64,000 bases of DNA, from NCBI GenBank assembly GCA_004794785.1, contig SJOL01008389.1:498385-562384 (forward strand). The letters are read 5' to 3'. Shown piece by piece: positions 1 through 11,763 of the stretch (its first letter is position 1; every line of letters starts with the position of its first letter). Source of the DNA: Opisthorchis felineus (lineage: Eukaryota > Platyhelminthes > Trematoda > Opisthorchiida > Opisthorchiidae). A program made the translations under genes and the position numbers. The notes under the pieces were generated by a model. That model was not told the origin of the DNA. It made no database searches and was given only the letters and a program-made list of their open reading frames with translations.

Positions 1-3000
1 GAAAAGTGTACAGTAGCATACGACCACACGAACTGGTTTTTCGCTCTAGCAAACGAAAGAGGTTTTCGTATCCAGCATACCCTTGTCATAGATGTTGACA
101 GCAATAGCAAGGTCACAGGCACACAAGAAGTATCGAACTGATCGTCCCATTCACTGCATGAGGCAATAGGTGCTTGAATGTTGATGCGACCAGGCACGAA
201 CCTAATTAACAAGCAAGGTTAACATTTATGGTGATAGTATTAGACGTCCAGTATGGTGAAGACACTCTCAAATTTACCAGTTACAAGCAGCGGCGCTTCT
301 AAAGGTGCGTTACATGGTTTTAATTGTCCCGCTACCAGCCATTTGGCGGCCAAGAGATTTTTCAGAGGTTGCCGGACCCTGTGGCTTAAGCGAAAACATA
401 ACTAGGAGGTGGAATTTTTGTTTTCCAGCTAGAATGGGACCGGAAAATCAATAGCCCACATACCGTTTGTTGCTAAGCGATGATATAAACTCAGCAAATT
501 TGTCAAATTCGTCGGATTATTCGGTTTTCTCTTAATTTCAGGCTGTGCCTGTTGTGTACACATTACAGTCCTGTATATCTTGATGTCCTGTTGCCGCTTT
601 CTTGCCAGCTGTTTCTCCATAGAGCCAGTTAACGCATCTCCAAAGCTGTGAAAGGCGAAGGCCGAGGAGCAACCAGTTGCTCCTTGGAATTAGGTAAGAA
701 CGTTCTGCGTCATAGGGGCGTGTCCAAAACTAATGAATTTAGTGGCAAACTTAACACCGGCAGATTATAGATTTTTTGTTTTAAACATAGCTGTCAACAA
801 AGTTTCCTTCTTTAATCAGACTTTCCTTCCATTCTTACAGAAAAATTCTCATACTGACGAAGGATCAAACCAATTGGGCTCGAAATTAACGGCCTCTACT
901 AGGACCACGGGAATGTGACGTCAATCTTGATTGGTTAGCCTTTAGCAAACTTGCTGAATGCCGATAGGATGATTCCACCGTCCACTGATTGGTCCGCTGG
1001 TGGTTGTGTGATTTATTCGGCATGGATCCACCAGACCGATGGATTTTTGTGCCCTGGAGGCTGAAGACATGGGAGTCTGCCTTCTATGACATATCCCTAG
1101 CAGAATACATGAGTAAAGCAGCGTTAACAAAGACTGGCACACGGATATTCTTTGCAAAATCGCTTGCTAGTAATCGATTGCTTGGAACAATTCAGTGGTA
1201 AGTCTTTCTAGCGCATTTTAATTAAATAAGAGATTAGTTCCGTGTAACGTTTCAGAATCTACCTCCACTAAGCCTTCTTCTCTCCATTACTCCATTACTC
1301 TTTGACTGTTACGAAGTATAGGAGTATTTCGATTGAGATACATTTTGTAACGGTCATGGGACAGAAGTCCGACATCTGAGTACCATGATACACCGTAGTT
1401 TAACAGACATGTAGTTTATCTGCGTACACATTCAATGCAAATTAGGAAAACCAGGTAATAAGTTTATATCCAACAGGTCTCCGGTTTGGCCTGCGATGAA
1501 CTCCTTTGGGCTTTGGACAGCTCCAGATTTTTCGCGCGGATATGTTTGGCCCACCTGATAAGCTCCAAGTAGAAGGAAGCGATCGTTGGCTGCCGAAGAG
1601 TCTTCTGAAGCCCTACGAGTCAAGGAAATATACTGGAAATAGTTCTTTCGTAAATGGCACGTAACTCGTCCTTTTGATTATGGCAGTGACTATGTTTTAC
1701 TAACAATAATAAGCCCTCAAAATTAAACGTACTTAAATAACACCAGTAAGTCAACTCTGGTCGCCCACCAACTTGCTTTGGTATTTGTTTGACTCCTGAT
1801 CACTTCTATCTCACGTTACAAAGCCAGGTGGAAATAACTCATGTCAGGAGCTGAATACCTTCTTTGGTTCAAGATTTTAGGTGAAAACACATGTGAATGA
1901 AAAGTGGCTTGACCTGTATACTCTAGCATCCGCAACCGAGCATCATTAGGAGACTGTGCGTCTCATTAAGATAAAGATTGGAGGTGCCGATAGACAGCTA
2001 GAGAGAAGCTTCACCATATCAGTGGACCTGGAGGGGATCTGGTCGGTCCTTTCGGCGTTGTACAACGAAGATCGATAGGTAAGCAACCGTACACGGTAGG
2101 GGGTGAAGATTTATTAAATGTTGGTCCAGCTACTTTTGGTGAGCATCGGAATTTGTGCAGAGACTTCTGACGAACAAATGTTGGATGAATTCGTCAGGCC
2201 TTTTAGAAGATACTCGCCCCGAACTATCAATAACATGTGACGCAGAATATGATATCTCCATTTGACGCTGGAAATAATGTGTTTTCGGAATTCTAGTCTT
2301 TATTCAGATTAGGTTATCAGAGATGAATCTCTTGAATCTCTTTGAAAACAGCCCCATCGGTTCTTTATGGATACTCTCTTCTCGGCTTATCAGAAACGAC
2401 TTTTCCTCTTTTAAATGCGCCAACGCAGCCTGTTTACCGTCCATCCAAGGTACTTGAAATTCAGCACTGAGTGAAGTGCACATTTGTACTTATGTGAGGT
2501 CACAGGGTAACCGTCCGGGGCGGAAACGTGGCTGAAGTAAACTGGATGTGAGCCACAGTTACCAAGATAGAACTCATTCTAGGTCAGTTCTCTCGGCCGT
2601 GGTCACCACACGAGTGAACAATGTTAAGGCTAACTCAACAGCAGGGTACACAAAGTGTGACAAGACAAAACAACCAGGAAAGGCCATCGTGACCGGGAAT
2701 AAAGAAAAACTGTGGTCATGTAGCGCACATCCGGGCATGTTTGGGTGCTTGTGAGCACAGAGAATAGATTCCGTTCGAGTAAGTGTTATTGGCTTGCTTG
2801 AGAATTGACCAACTCTAAGGCGGTTTAGAGGAAGCTTCCTCCTGAACATAGCCAGTGGTCAAAACTGATATTAACTTTCGTGACAGCAAAAGAACACGTG
2901 GAATCATCTGGTCTACCCATGTATACGTTTCTGCTGAGGTGGTTTATCAGTCGACGGAGGTAAAAAAAATTGCCAAGCCCTGGAAACCAAAGCGACCAAA

Positions 3001-5550
3001 CGACTGTGCTGACAAGATGGTTACAGCAGATCAAGTTCTCATGCGCAAAAAGAGGTAGTTGCATAAGAATTTTAAGAGCGGCAAATTTACATTGGGTCCC
3101 TAGTGCTACACGTCTCAGCAATTACCCGTTATATCTTCGGTTAAACTGACAGTGAAATCGATGCTTGCGGGAATCGTATATACCGCAGCATCAACGATGT
3201 GTCAAACTGGAGTGCATTTAGGGCCCAAACATCCAAACGTTAATCGGGAGACCTAGTCACGGAGTCTGCCAGCAAAAGCGCTTCTATCTTTCTTGTCTAC
3301 GTGAGCGAAATAACAATACCGTTAAGAAGGTCGCAGTGCCCCTAATTCATTAGCATATTAACACGCAGGTAGTCTCTTATTTCTTACAACACTGAGGCTA
3401 AATGGTCTACTCAGGATATCCCAACATTTACGTGTCTCAAATGATAGACGAAAATAGGCGACACCCTGGAGACGAAAGTAACTGTTTTCATAAAACAACG
3501 AAATGCTCATGTTGGCTAACTTCTTCGTAGCTATGGATTGCAGTGCATTGCAGAAATGGATGTGACTATATATCATATCCAATAAAGAGATGAAATACCA
3601 AGATCGCAAGCAGGACACCAGGAATACGGTAATCAGGGAGTTGTTCCTAAAATGTTCGACTGCCTGTCAAGATGATTCATACATTTATAATGGTCAGAGG
3701 TTTTTTTAATATTATAATTGATATCTTAGGAACTATCAAAATGTTTGGCTGAAACGAAGGTCCTTTCAACCACGTGATATCAAAAACAAGCTCGCTTGCA
3801 ATCAGTCAAAACTTCATACAAACGGTTGCGCCCAGCACGCGTCACGATAGCAGTATAAAAGAGGATAATTCAAGAGGACACTTCGGCAGCTTCGAACGTC
3901 GGATGTCACAGAATATATAGGCATTAACTTCTAGCGTATCTCTCAAGCATTAGAATCTATCCAATGGTATTTACACGAAGATTACGGTAGTCTGGCATTC
4001 CACATCACTTCGTTGTTTCACTCCAAACGTGGATTTATCTAATGTTCACTTGCGATCGGAAGCTACTCAGCTGTCTGCCATAGTGTTCAGCTGAATACTG
4101 ATATTAGTTTCATTGAATGTTTCGCCAATGAAATCACGATGTAAGACTCAGTGAACCGTAACTTGGTAGTCTGTTAATCCAGATAAGTATGCTGCCGGTT
4201 CTCAAATTTTTCACCTCGTTCCACTTGAGACAAAATGACCTATGAACTTCTGTTGGTCAAACCGGGGACAGACGTTGCAACGCCAGCTTCAAAGCAATAT
4301 CAGCTGTGCTTGTGTGCCCCCACTTTATCACACTGTTACGACTGCACTGTTTTCTTTATCCGTGTGTTTGTACTGATACCCCTACGCCGTAGTAGAATCA
4401 TCGCTCAGACATGCATGTGCAACTAGCTTGTCATCAACATTGGATTTGCATGGCAGCCCTTATACCTGACACTTGCAATGTGACTATAACCCTCGATCTG
4501 TTTATTTAAAAGCGAACAAAATTGTCGGCTAGTACTACCCGTAAATGTTTACAGTTAGATCTGGCGATGATATTTCCGTTCACCACTGTGCTGATTCCGA
4601 CCGTCTGAAAATGCCAAGGTGTGGTCAACATGTAAATGCGGTCTTCCAATCGACCTTCCATCGCCAGAAATGATCTCATCATTTAAGCAAACTCTCCTGC
4701 AAGCATCTTCAATTTGTTCTGCGAGACAGCACTACTTACAAGGTCGATTGAAACTCTTTGTCAGTCTTACCAGTGACGTTTCAATGAAAAACATTTCAAT
4801 CTATTGAACATCGCCCCAACCGAGATCTAAGGCCGCCCTTTGGAAGCACATCTGCCTGAAGATCACAATCGGTGGGAAATTCGGCTGCGATGCATTTGTG
4901 ACTCCCGTTAACATCAAGTTAATTTTGTGGATAAGTGTATATTTCGTAGTATAACAATTTGTGTTATATTGTTTACAAGACTAAAAGTGTTTCCATTTAA
5001 GTTATACGCTCACGAGTATCCTAGCTTTCGTCATCCGCTCACCACTTAGTTAGTTGAAACGAAATTCCGGGGGAAATAAAAGTGAGCTGAAAAAGCCACG
5101 AAGTTTTAAACGCTCATCACAACTTCAAAACTAAGACCTAGTTTAAAAATATCGAATCCAATACTATGTACTAATTTAGATGATCGTGCCGGCAGTGCTG
5201 ACATCAAAGCCGGAGAAGACCTAAGTAAGCCTCTAAATGCAGAACCTGGTGAAGCAAGACAAGAAACATAGGGCTCGAGTAAAGAATGACCGTTCCTGTG
5301 AAAACACCAAATAATGCAATTGTGAAGCATGCTTATCTATAGAGATTTCTAATGAACGTCTTAGAAGCACCTCTAATTAACTACTAGGACTTTTCTTGTA
5401 GGCAACATATTTTGGAGGTGCCTTCGGTGTGACACATTCCTTGGTCTTCGACTTTACCTCAATAGCTGGCAGTTGCGGCTGAGAGAGAATTTGAGACAAA
5501 GCAACTGTTTGCCATCGTAGTTACTGGAATGCAGTACATACTGAAGGCAT
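1..5550. other. No gene recognised; intergenic or intronic DNA
   Basis: All open frames here are under 100 codons, overlap one another on both strands, and show no family motif or paired splice sites that I could recognise. Base composition is AT-leaning and featureless. Nothing supports a gene. Confidence 0.6.
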
Positions 5551-5556
5551 TCCAAC

Positions 5557-5621
5557 TTAAAGGTCATCCGCAGCTATCACATTTGTCTCGACAAGCCTTG
5601 ATAGCTGCGGATGACCTTTAA
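5557..5621. repeat. Perfect 23-bp inverted repeat (hairpin, 19-nt loop)
   Basis: The arm at 5557-5579 (begins TTAAAGGTCATCCGC) is the exact reverse complement of 5599-5621, separated by 19 nt. No mismatch is seen in 23 bp. The surrounding sequence shows no similar symmetry. It could be a recent small inverted duplication, the core of a short foldback element, or a hairpin transcript. The stem is at the short end for an animal pre-miRNA. Confidence 0.8.
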
Positions 5622-5661
5622 ATCACTAACGCCTTTGCTACATGCTGTTCTGGCCCGATAG

Positions 5662-6059
5662 GGAAGGCTTGTCTACCACCACTTCAACAACCGGTTTGTA
5701 CCCCCTACTGACGGCTTCAGAAAAGCCGCAAGCACTCGACCTGAGAGGCTGTGCTTATGACGACTCAGAGACACAGGTCTGGTAGTTACCTCAACCCTGA
5801 CAGACCAAGTTGTCACTTTAGTCGCACGACTAGTAGTCAAGCCCTCGGTTGGGGCTTGTGGTCAAATGCTCACACCCTTAATTTTGCGTAGGTGGATTCG
5901 ACACCGTCTTTTTTGAACCATATGGATCCGTTCGGGCTAGCTCCCAGAATAGAACCATCGAGACAACACCAAGACCGTCAACTAGTGGGAAGCACAACGG
6001 ATTCGTCCTCGGTCTCCAGAAACGTTCGCACTAGAACTGAGGCTTAAAATAGGATAGTC
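5662..6059 (+). other. Stretch of consecutive protein-like open segments in shifting frames
   Basis: Short + strand open segments follow each other. One runs from 5662 to a TGA near 5758. A 44-codon frame starts at ATG 5757 and ends at TAG 5889-5891. A third runs from an acceptor-like TAG at 5891 to TAG 6032, with a Pro/Thr/Ser run (RPSTSG). A weak donor at about 6010 and an AG at 6069 would let the third segment join the next candidate exon in phase. Other frames are open too, so this is either exons of an unrecognised gene or a frame-shifted mobile-element remnant. Confidence 0.3.
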
Positions 6060-6128
6060 ATGTATACAGGAGGCGTCTCCTCCATCCTTAATGGACTGGA
6101 AGCGGATTCTATCCAACTGAGAACACCG
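6060..6128 (+). CDS. Candidate coding exon, unknown protein (possible first exon)
   Basis: An ATG at 6060 opens 23 codons (MYTGGVSSILNG...) that end exactly at a strong donor, GTAAGT, at 6129. The reading is phase 0. A 62-nt GT...AG interval then leads, also in phase 0, to the larger open segment at 6191. The start is uncertain: an AG at 6069 could instead be an acceptor joining an upstream segment in phase. No family is recognised. It lies on the same strand as the kinesin-like gene 43 kb downstream, so it could be a remote 5' exon of that gene or a separate gene. Coding status rests only on splice signals and amino-acid character. Confidence 0.35.
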
Positions 6129-6190
6129 GTAAGTTCAGCTCATCCAAACAGGGAAGACCGTTCCGCCTAGCCCCTCACGATTCCCCCTAG

Positions 6191-6415
6191 GAGGACTGTT
6201 CAGGAGTCGTTCAAAAGAGTGACTTTATCATACCTTCTGGACGCAAAACTCTACAAACCGGTGTCTTCAAAAATGACCCCAAACCGGAAGATGATCTGAA
6301 GTCAAACCAGGTGCATGAGGAATACGTAACGAAACTGAAGAGGATATCTGTAGCCCAGATTGTAACGATAGTCGCTGATTTGCCTGCGGAGCTGAACATT
6401 TCACCACCAGTCGAG
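6191..6415 (+). CDS. Candidate internal coding exon, unknown protein
   Basis: This 75-codon segment is open from a pyrimidine-rich acceptor (ATTCCCCCTAG at 6180-6190) to a donor GTAATG at 6416, phase 0 at both ends. The translation is rich in charged residues (for example KNDPKPEDDLKSNQVHEEY), followed by a more hydrophobic stretch and a proline pair (ISPPVE). This composition is unlike the Cys/Phe/Ser-rich nonsense typical of frames in this window. I do not recognise the family. If the donor is not used, the frame continues 28 codons to a stop at about 6499 with a cysteine-rich tail. A decayed transposon gene is the main alternative. Confidence 0.4.
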
Positions 6416-6735
6416 GTAATGTTCCCCCTGCGTTGTAGGTGTTGTGCATGCATGGGCTGCGCGGGATCACCGATACCGAGGTCGACTTGTCATTTGTGAT
6501 TGGTCAGCCGCTATTGTTCAACTAAATGTGAAAATCATATGCTTTTTGGTTTTTAACATTTTCACCGTACGGTGAACGCAACTGATGAGAAGTAACATAA
6601 CTGACAGGTTTTCTGATGATCATTCATGTAGTGTACGGCAAATCTGAAGAGTGGGTAAGGTATCGATTGACGCTGGCGAATATGGCAAGGATACAGGCAT
6701 TCTTTTTTATGGCAAATAAGACTCGTCCAATAGAA

Positions 6736-6865
6736 GAGAACTTAAGTCTTCAATCAATTGGAAAATGTTTGGGACCGATTGGGTAGTCATCGTTTCAGAG
6801 AGGTTTGGTAAACAATAAATCCACCGATTGTTTACCAAACCTCTCTGAAACGAGAACTTAAGTCT
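6736..6865. repeat. Perfect 27-bp hairpin bracketed by 14-bp direct repeats
   Basis: 6790-6816 is the exact reverse complement of 6827-6853, with a 10-nt loop (AAATCCACCG). A 14-nt direct repeat, GAGAACTTAAGTCT, lies at 6736-6749 and again at 6852-6865; the second copy overlaps the hairpin's right arm by two bases. The arrangement suggests either a tiny foldback insertion with a duplicated flank or a template-switch event. No coding role is evident. Confidence 0.8.
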
Positions 6866-8290
6866 GTTCTTTGACTCCCGCAGCTGTGCAGGAAAAAGCA
6901 CTGTGGATCACACGGAACAACAGGCAGTTCATGGGTTTTCATCAGTCTTTGTTCTTGGTTTAGGGAAGGTTGTAGGGTGAATGCATAAATTTTCGGTATG
7001 TCTATGGGAGACTTAAAGAAACATTCCTCACTCCTGTATCCTTTGAGACTTCGACTTCGTTAATTTTTTGGTTCTGACATACGGACTGCGCACAATACAT
7101 TTGTTATTACTGCTATGGGACTGACACCATTAATCAGGTGGGCTCCATTTGCCAAAGGTCGGAACGTATTTTTTCACACCAGCTCTAACTGCATCGCACA
7201 TCTAGAGTGGGACCTTTCTTCATGTACGGACAAGTTCAAAGAAGTAATCTGCCTTCCCTCACGTTGTTTTTGCGCTTAGTCCACCTATTCTATTTCACCA
7301 CTATTCTGCACCTATATTAGCTTATGAGGCATACTGTCACATGTTCACAAACAGCCCCTTTATCATCGTTAGGCCTAATTAATCCGATTGGTGACTCAAC
7401 CTGGTCATAGATTGCATCACCCACCCATCTGGCCTCACTCTTTCTCGCTCTCCCTATGTCGCTCTCTGTCTGGAAAATTATGAGCTGTTCTGCTTTGTCA
7501 TCACATTCAGCCACTCTGTCGCCATTTCTAACTCATTCTCGTGAATGACTAAATACAATGGCTGCTTGTCATTACCACATTCTACTTATTCCTGCTGTGT
7601 GTGCGCAGCGTTCAGGACATTAACAGCCAGGTTGCCGAACCCAGGTTTCTGAGTTGGCAATGTGCGTGTTTTGCTGATGCGTTAACAACACGCGTTGCTC
7701 CCACAAACGCGCCCTTTGTTCGTTCAGTCGTTATCGTGACAGTTACCCTGCACACTAACAGAGCTGACTGTCTGGCTGTGTTTGAGACGGATTCGTCGGT
7801 GGTAGCAACCGACTACTGTAGTGACGCATGTGAGAATAAAGCTTCTAGTCGTAACCGAGAGACAGAAAGAAGGGTCATCCAAATTAATATTGCGACTTTC
7901 AGATAGGTTATTGGCAAGGTACACTGTTAAAATCAAGTCGGCTAGCTTGTTAATTCAAAGTATTGCAAGTCATATTTGAGTTGTCTTGCTTCCTATGGAC
8001 CTCACCAAAGTCATGCGCCGAAGGGGTCCCACAGTTGGATGATCCTTTCAGTTTACCTAAATTGACCATCAAGCTTTTAGTTCGTTCTGATACGTGAGGC
8101 GGTTGTTTTATTACTCATCGATGCCAAGGTCATCTTCGATTGTTTCGTCATCAGATGGGCCACACCGCCACACTTTACTGTGGTGCTCACACGCCTGCGA
8201 ACTGTACAACATGGACTTCCCACGGAATATGGAATACTATTTCCACCTTCTCTGTGTCTGCACTCAGCAATCAGCATGATCCTCTTTCAT
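6866..8290. other. No gene recognised
   Basis: Overlapping short frames occur on both strands around 7317-7936, and none shows a known motif. Slightly GC-richer stretches could be old transposon sequence. Nothing further is supported. Confidence 0.5.
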
Positions 8291-8292
8291 TT

Positions 8293-8390
8293 GACCCATA
8301 CACTCATCCAAAAACCAATTTGGTTTCGACGGGACACTCACCTAGAACCGAGCTGAATCTCTTGTTTGTAATGTTCTGTTATTTTAATTT
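8293..8390 (+). repeat. Dispersed repeat 'module X', copy 1
   Basis: This stretch resembles 22411-22490 and 14692-14770, with a shared order of blocks: a CTCAT-containing start, CCAAATTG or similar, GACTCACCT or similar, AGCTGAATCTCTTGTTTGT, then a GTTC end. The same module recurs beside hammerhead-type repeats elsewhere in the window, so it is probably part of one mobile element. Here no ribozyme core follows within reach. Confidence 0.5.
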
Positions 8391-8394
8391 GCAA

Positions 8395-9300
8395 TGGGGC
8401 GGCTATTATATGCTAGACCTAGCGGAATTTGGGGGCATCTACACAGTTGTCATTCAGCACAGGACCGCAGACAAGCTGCAAATTAGGAGTTTCAATTTCA
8501 CGGATGTGTTTTCGTTGAGTTCAACTTCACTGTGGTCCTTCTCTTGTCGTTGTTCAAACCGAATGGAGATTTTGTCTGTTTCATCGCACAGCGCTCAACT
8601 GCTTTCTTCAAACTGCATTGTAGCTACGCCATAAAAAAAGAGCCTTTAGCTGAGGAGTTTGACTTAACTTCCAGCCCCATCAAGGCTTGGTCATGTTTTT
8701 GGGGATTTCCTCTTCTTCGTTGCTGTTGCAAACTTAGGAGCACCTCTACGGTTTTACACTTGCAACTTGACAACAGCTTTTTTAAAAACTTCAACCTCGA
8801 TGCATCCCGCTGGCTCGGGCGAATTAGTGATAATTCCACTCTATCACCGCCAACATCTGCTCGTCCACATGACAACACTGACCAATAAATCATATCCCTG
8901 GCGGATAAACATCTACACTGCATTACATGTCCCATGTCAACCGCCTGTGCTCCTCGAGGTGTACGACCCGTGCAGCTCATTCGTCCTGCAAAGTCGCACA
9001 AGACATGACATACGGTGGAACACGTCTACCAAAGTGTGCTACTTCGTCTGATTGATGTGCTTTTTGTCTTCATACGGACTGGTTTACCCAGATGTTTGGA
9101 ACTGGTTGTTTCGCTTGTGTTCCGTCTTCTCTGTTGCTGGGCTGCAACCGGGGTAGGAGCAAAGATTCGGTTGGGTAGGGGTCCGAGTGATAAACTCGGG
9201 TGGCAGCGTGGGTGAAAATGTGTTCGCATGCCATTTGGTGTTCATCAAACTCTGTTTGACACCTGTAGTGAAAATACTCAGCAAGTCATGGTGGGGGCTA
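8395..9300. other. Multi-frame open, slightly GC-richer stretch, unassigned
   Basis: Frames of 60-125 codons are open on both strands and overlap extensively. None shows a recognisable domain, and no consistent splice-bounded chain could be built. A decayed transposable element is the most likely source, but I cannot name it. Confidence 0.3.
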
Positions 9301-11290
9301 TGACGAATGGCACAGGTTTCTTGGCTGATAACACTCGTTAACCAGTTTTCGACTAGAGGTTGTAGCCATCATCATTGTGAGGTAACATTTTACTTTGTCT
9401 GGACTACTGCATTTCTAAAACCTTATTTGATTAATTCACTCTCAACCAAAGCTATTACACTGCAGGTTTTTTCACTTTTCAAGCACAAAGAACCACGTTT
9501 AAGCCTTTCGATACCATTAAAAATTCGTTCCCCACACTTCTTTCTGCAGACAGGGTCTCCGTCTATTCAACAACCTTCTCTGCTATAATCTCCAAACTCC
9601 AGGTTTTCGATTCAACTAAATCAGCTCCCTGACTAGCTAAGGCACATGCAGAATATCTGCATCTGAGCCGCATCACATGCAATCTCAATTTCCGTCGTCG
9701 TTATCGCTTACCTCGGCCGAAAGTGAAGTGTCCCAACACCGATGCTTCGGTTTGTTGTCATGGCAGTTGACAGAGAACCTCACAGCAAACCCGACGTTGT
9801 TGTCGCCTTTGGATATAGTAACACCGTTGGGGCAGACCAAAAGTACGATCTGTCCTGTTCTGCCCGTAACACTAGGCAAGGGGTGAATGCATTATCGAAG
9901 AGTTATCACCAGAAAACAGTACTAAGGCTAACAAAGTGGGTCATCGCACCATAACAACTATGGTTTGGTAAGGGTAACTCAACTTCGAAACAGTTGTCTG
10001 TGATGCAGCTTGGAAAAGAAAATTCTCGTATTCCAGAGGGAACACGATTATTGACTGTATCTGGAGTCTGCTGCGGACTAAAGATTGTACACATCCAGTG
10101 TACAATGTCTGGTTGATGCACGAAAGTGGATTATCAACCAAGTTATGGTGTACTGCTTGACGTCTATACGGTTGAGCCGATATTACACCCAAATAACTTT
10201 CAGACCAGGCTGGTTCGTAAAATAGTCATGGATCAAAGGAATCTTATGGGATCTTTGGTGAAATAGTGCGTTAGCACTTGGACGATAGTGGTGACATATT
10301 CGAGTCTGAATATGGCTTCCCAGAATTACCTGACTTTTGATATCAGCCAGAGGTTCACCTGGTCCAGTTGCTCTACACGAATTTCGGGTATTCATGGCCA
10401 CCTCAGATACTACTACACTGATAGCGTGGTCAGCGTCCGGCAAATAACTATTCTAATTTTTCTGAGCTGAAGTAACAAAAACCCTTATATCTCCCCAAGG
10501 ATATCCCATAGATCTAATTGAATAAGCTTACTTGACTTTATAATTCAGGTTCACAGAAGCGATCAAACTTTTGTAGACCAATTAGTTTACTTCATTGGTG
10601 GGTTAACAAACCGGCAAAAGTGAAAGGTTTAGGGTTGACGAAAGCTTCAGGAGTTTGAGTTCTATTCAAAAATTTAGCCAGGAAGCCTCTGGACAGTGAG
10701 TAAGAATTAGCATTCACTCGAGCTGCTGCTCAGATTGATTAAATTTAAGATCTTCACTTGTTCTTTGATTGATGTGCCCTCTGCGACAAGCGATATCTAA
10801 CTCGAGCATATCAGACTCCCGGAGATGAGGCTGGTAATGCAAGGCTCATTTTCTTTGTAATTATTGCCGGACATTTTCTCAGCCGGATAATCTACAGCAT
10901 TTCGGTCATCTTCATCATTATCCAAATCCGTTTGGCAAGTGAGCGGAGATTCCGTGACTACAGGGCTAAAAGTTTATGCTCCCTAAGACAGTGTGCTTCC
11001 AAAAACAGCACCAATTGTGCCCATCCCCACAGTGTGTAGTCATTAGGGGGCACTACATTTCACAAACCTTGACTGGATGTTATTCAGGGTGATTTTAAAA
11101 AAGTTTTGGTGTTCAGGACCAGATAATGTTCTTTAGCAATGAGCGTGCGTTTGCCCTGTCGTTGGTTGAAGTTTCTCCCGTATTTCGATGTAAAATGCAT
11201 TTGGTACGTCAGTCTAAAGCGGTGATTTTATCTCTTCTTTTCCAAAAATGATTGTTCTGTGACTTCTCTAGCCTGTTATATATTACTAAA
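9301..11290. other. No gene recognised
   Basis: Only short overlapping frames are present. A perfect 9-bp hairpin with a 5-nt loop lies at 10084-10106 (arms ATTGTACAC and GTGTACAAT). Nothing else is seen. Confidence 0.5.
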
Positions 11291-11298
11291 CGGTACTC

Positions 11299-11763
11299 GT
11301 GAGAGTCTCACGATCGTTCAGTTGGCCATTTTTGTACCTCCTGGCTCGCAGTGACATAAAGCTGGACGATCAGAATACGATTAACAAAAGCGAATACAAT
11401 GACAACACTGCGACATTCAACCACCATAGTCATGTCGATGTTGGATGGCGTCTGCGTCAGACCATGAGTTGGATGATTTATGGCGCATCAACTGCCATTT
11501 GTCATCGAGGTCAGTTTGGTCTAATCTGCCGGGGCTGTCGAACATGTGCTTCACACCCCCTACCCCACACACCCTGGTCCCTCATGTGCATTGTAAGAAA
11601 GACCCCCATCGAGACGATTACGCTCAAACACGTGCCTGTGGCTGCTAGAACCAATTTGGCCTGGCGCGCCAGGAGGCTAGAAACTGTCTACTTTAACGAG
11701 TTTGACTATCAGAGGTACTTTCGGCCGCTCAATGGCAAACGTTTGTGTGTGTGCGTGTGTTAA
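11299..11763 (+). other. Longest open frame of the left half (154 codons), unassigned
   Basis: The frame starts at a GTG, not an ATG, and ends in a short TG-rich simple repeat (GTGTGTGTGCGTGTGTTAA). The region is GC-richer than its surroundings, and a second + frame is open over 11445-11648, which weakens the coding argument. No motif or splice pairing is recognised. It may be a fragment of a transposable element or chance. Confidence 0.2.

Noticed and set aside
11299..11763. 154-codon frame as a gene
   Set aside because: No ATG at its start, a second open frame in the same region, a simple-repeat end, and no recognised motif; kept only as a low-confidence note.
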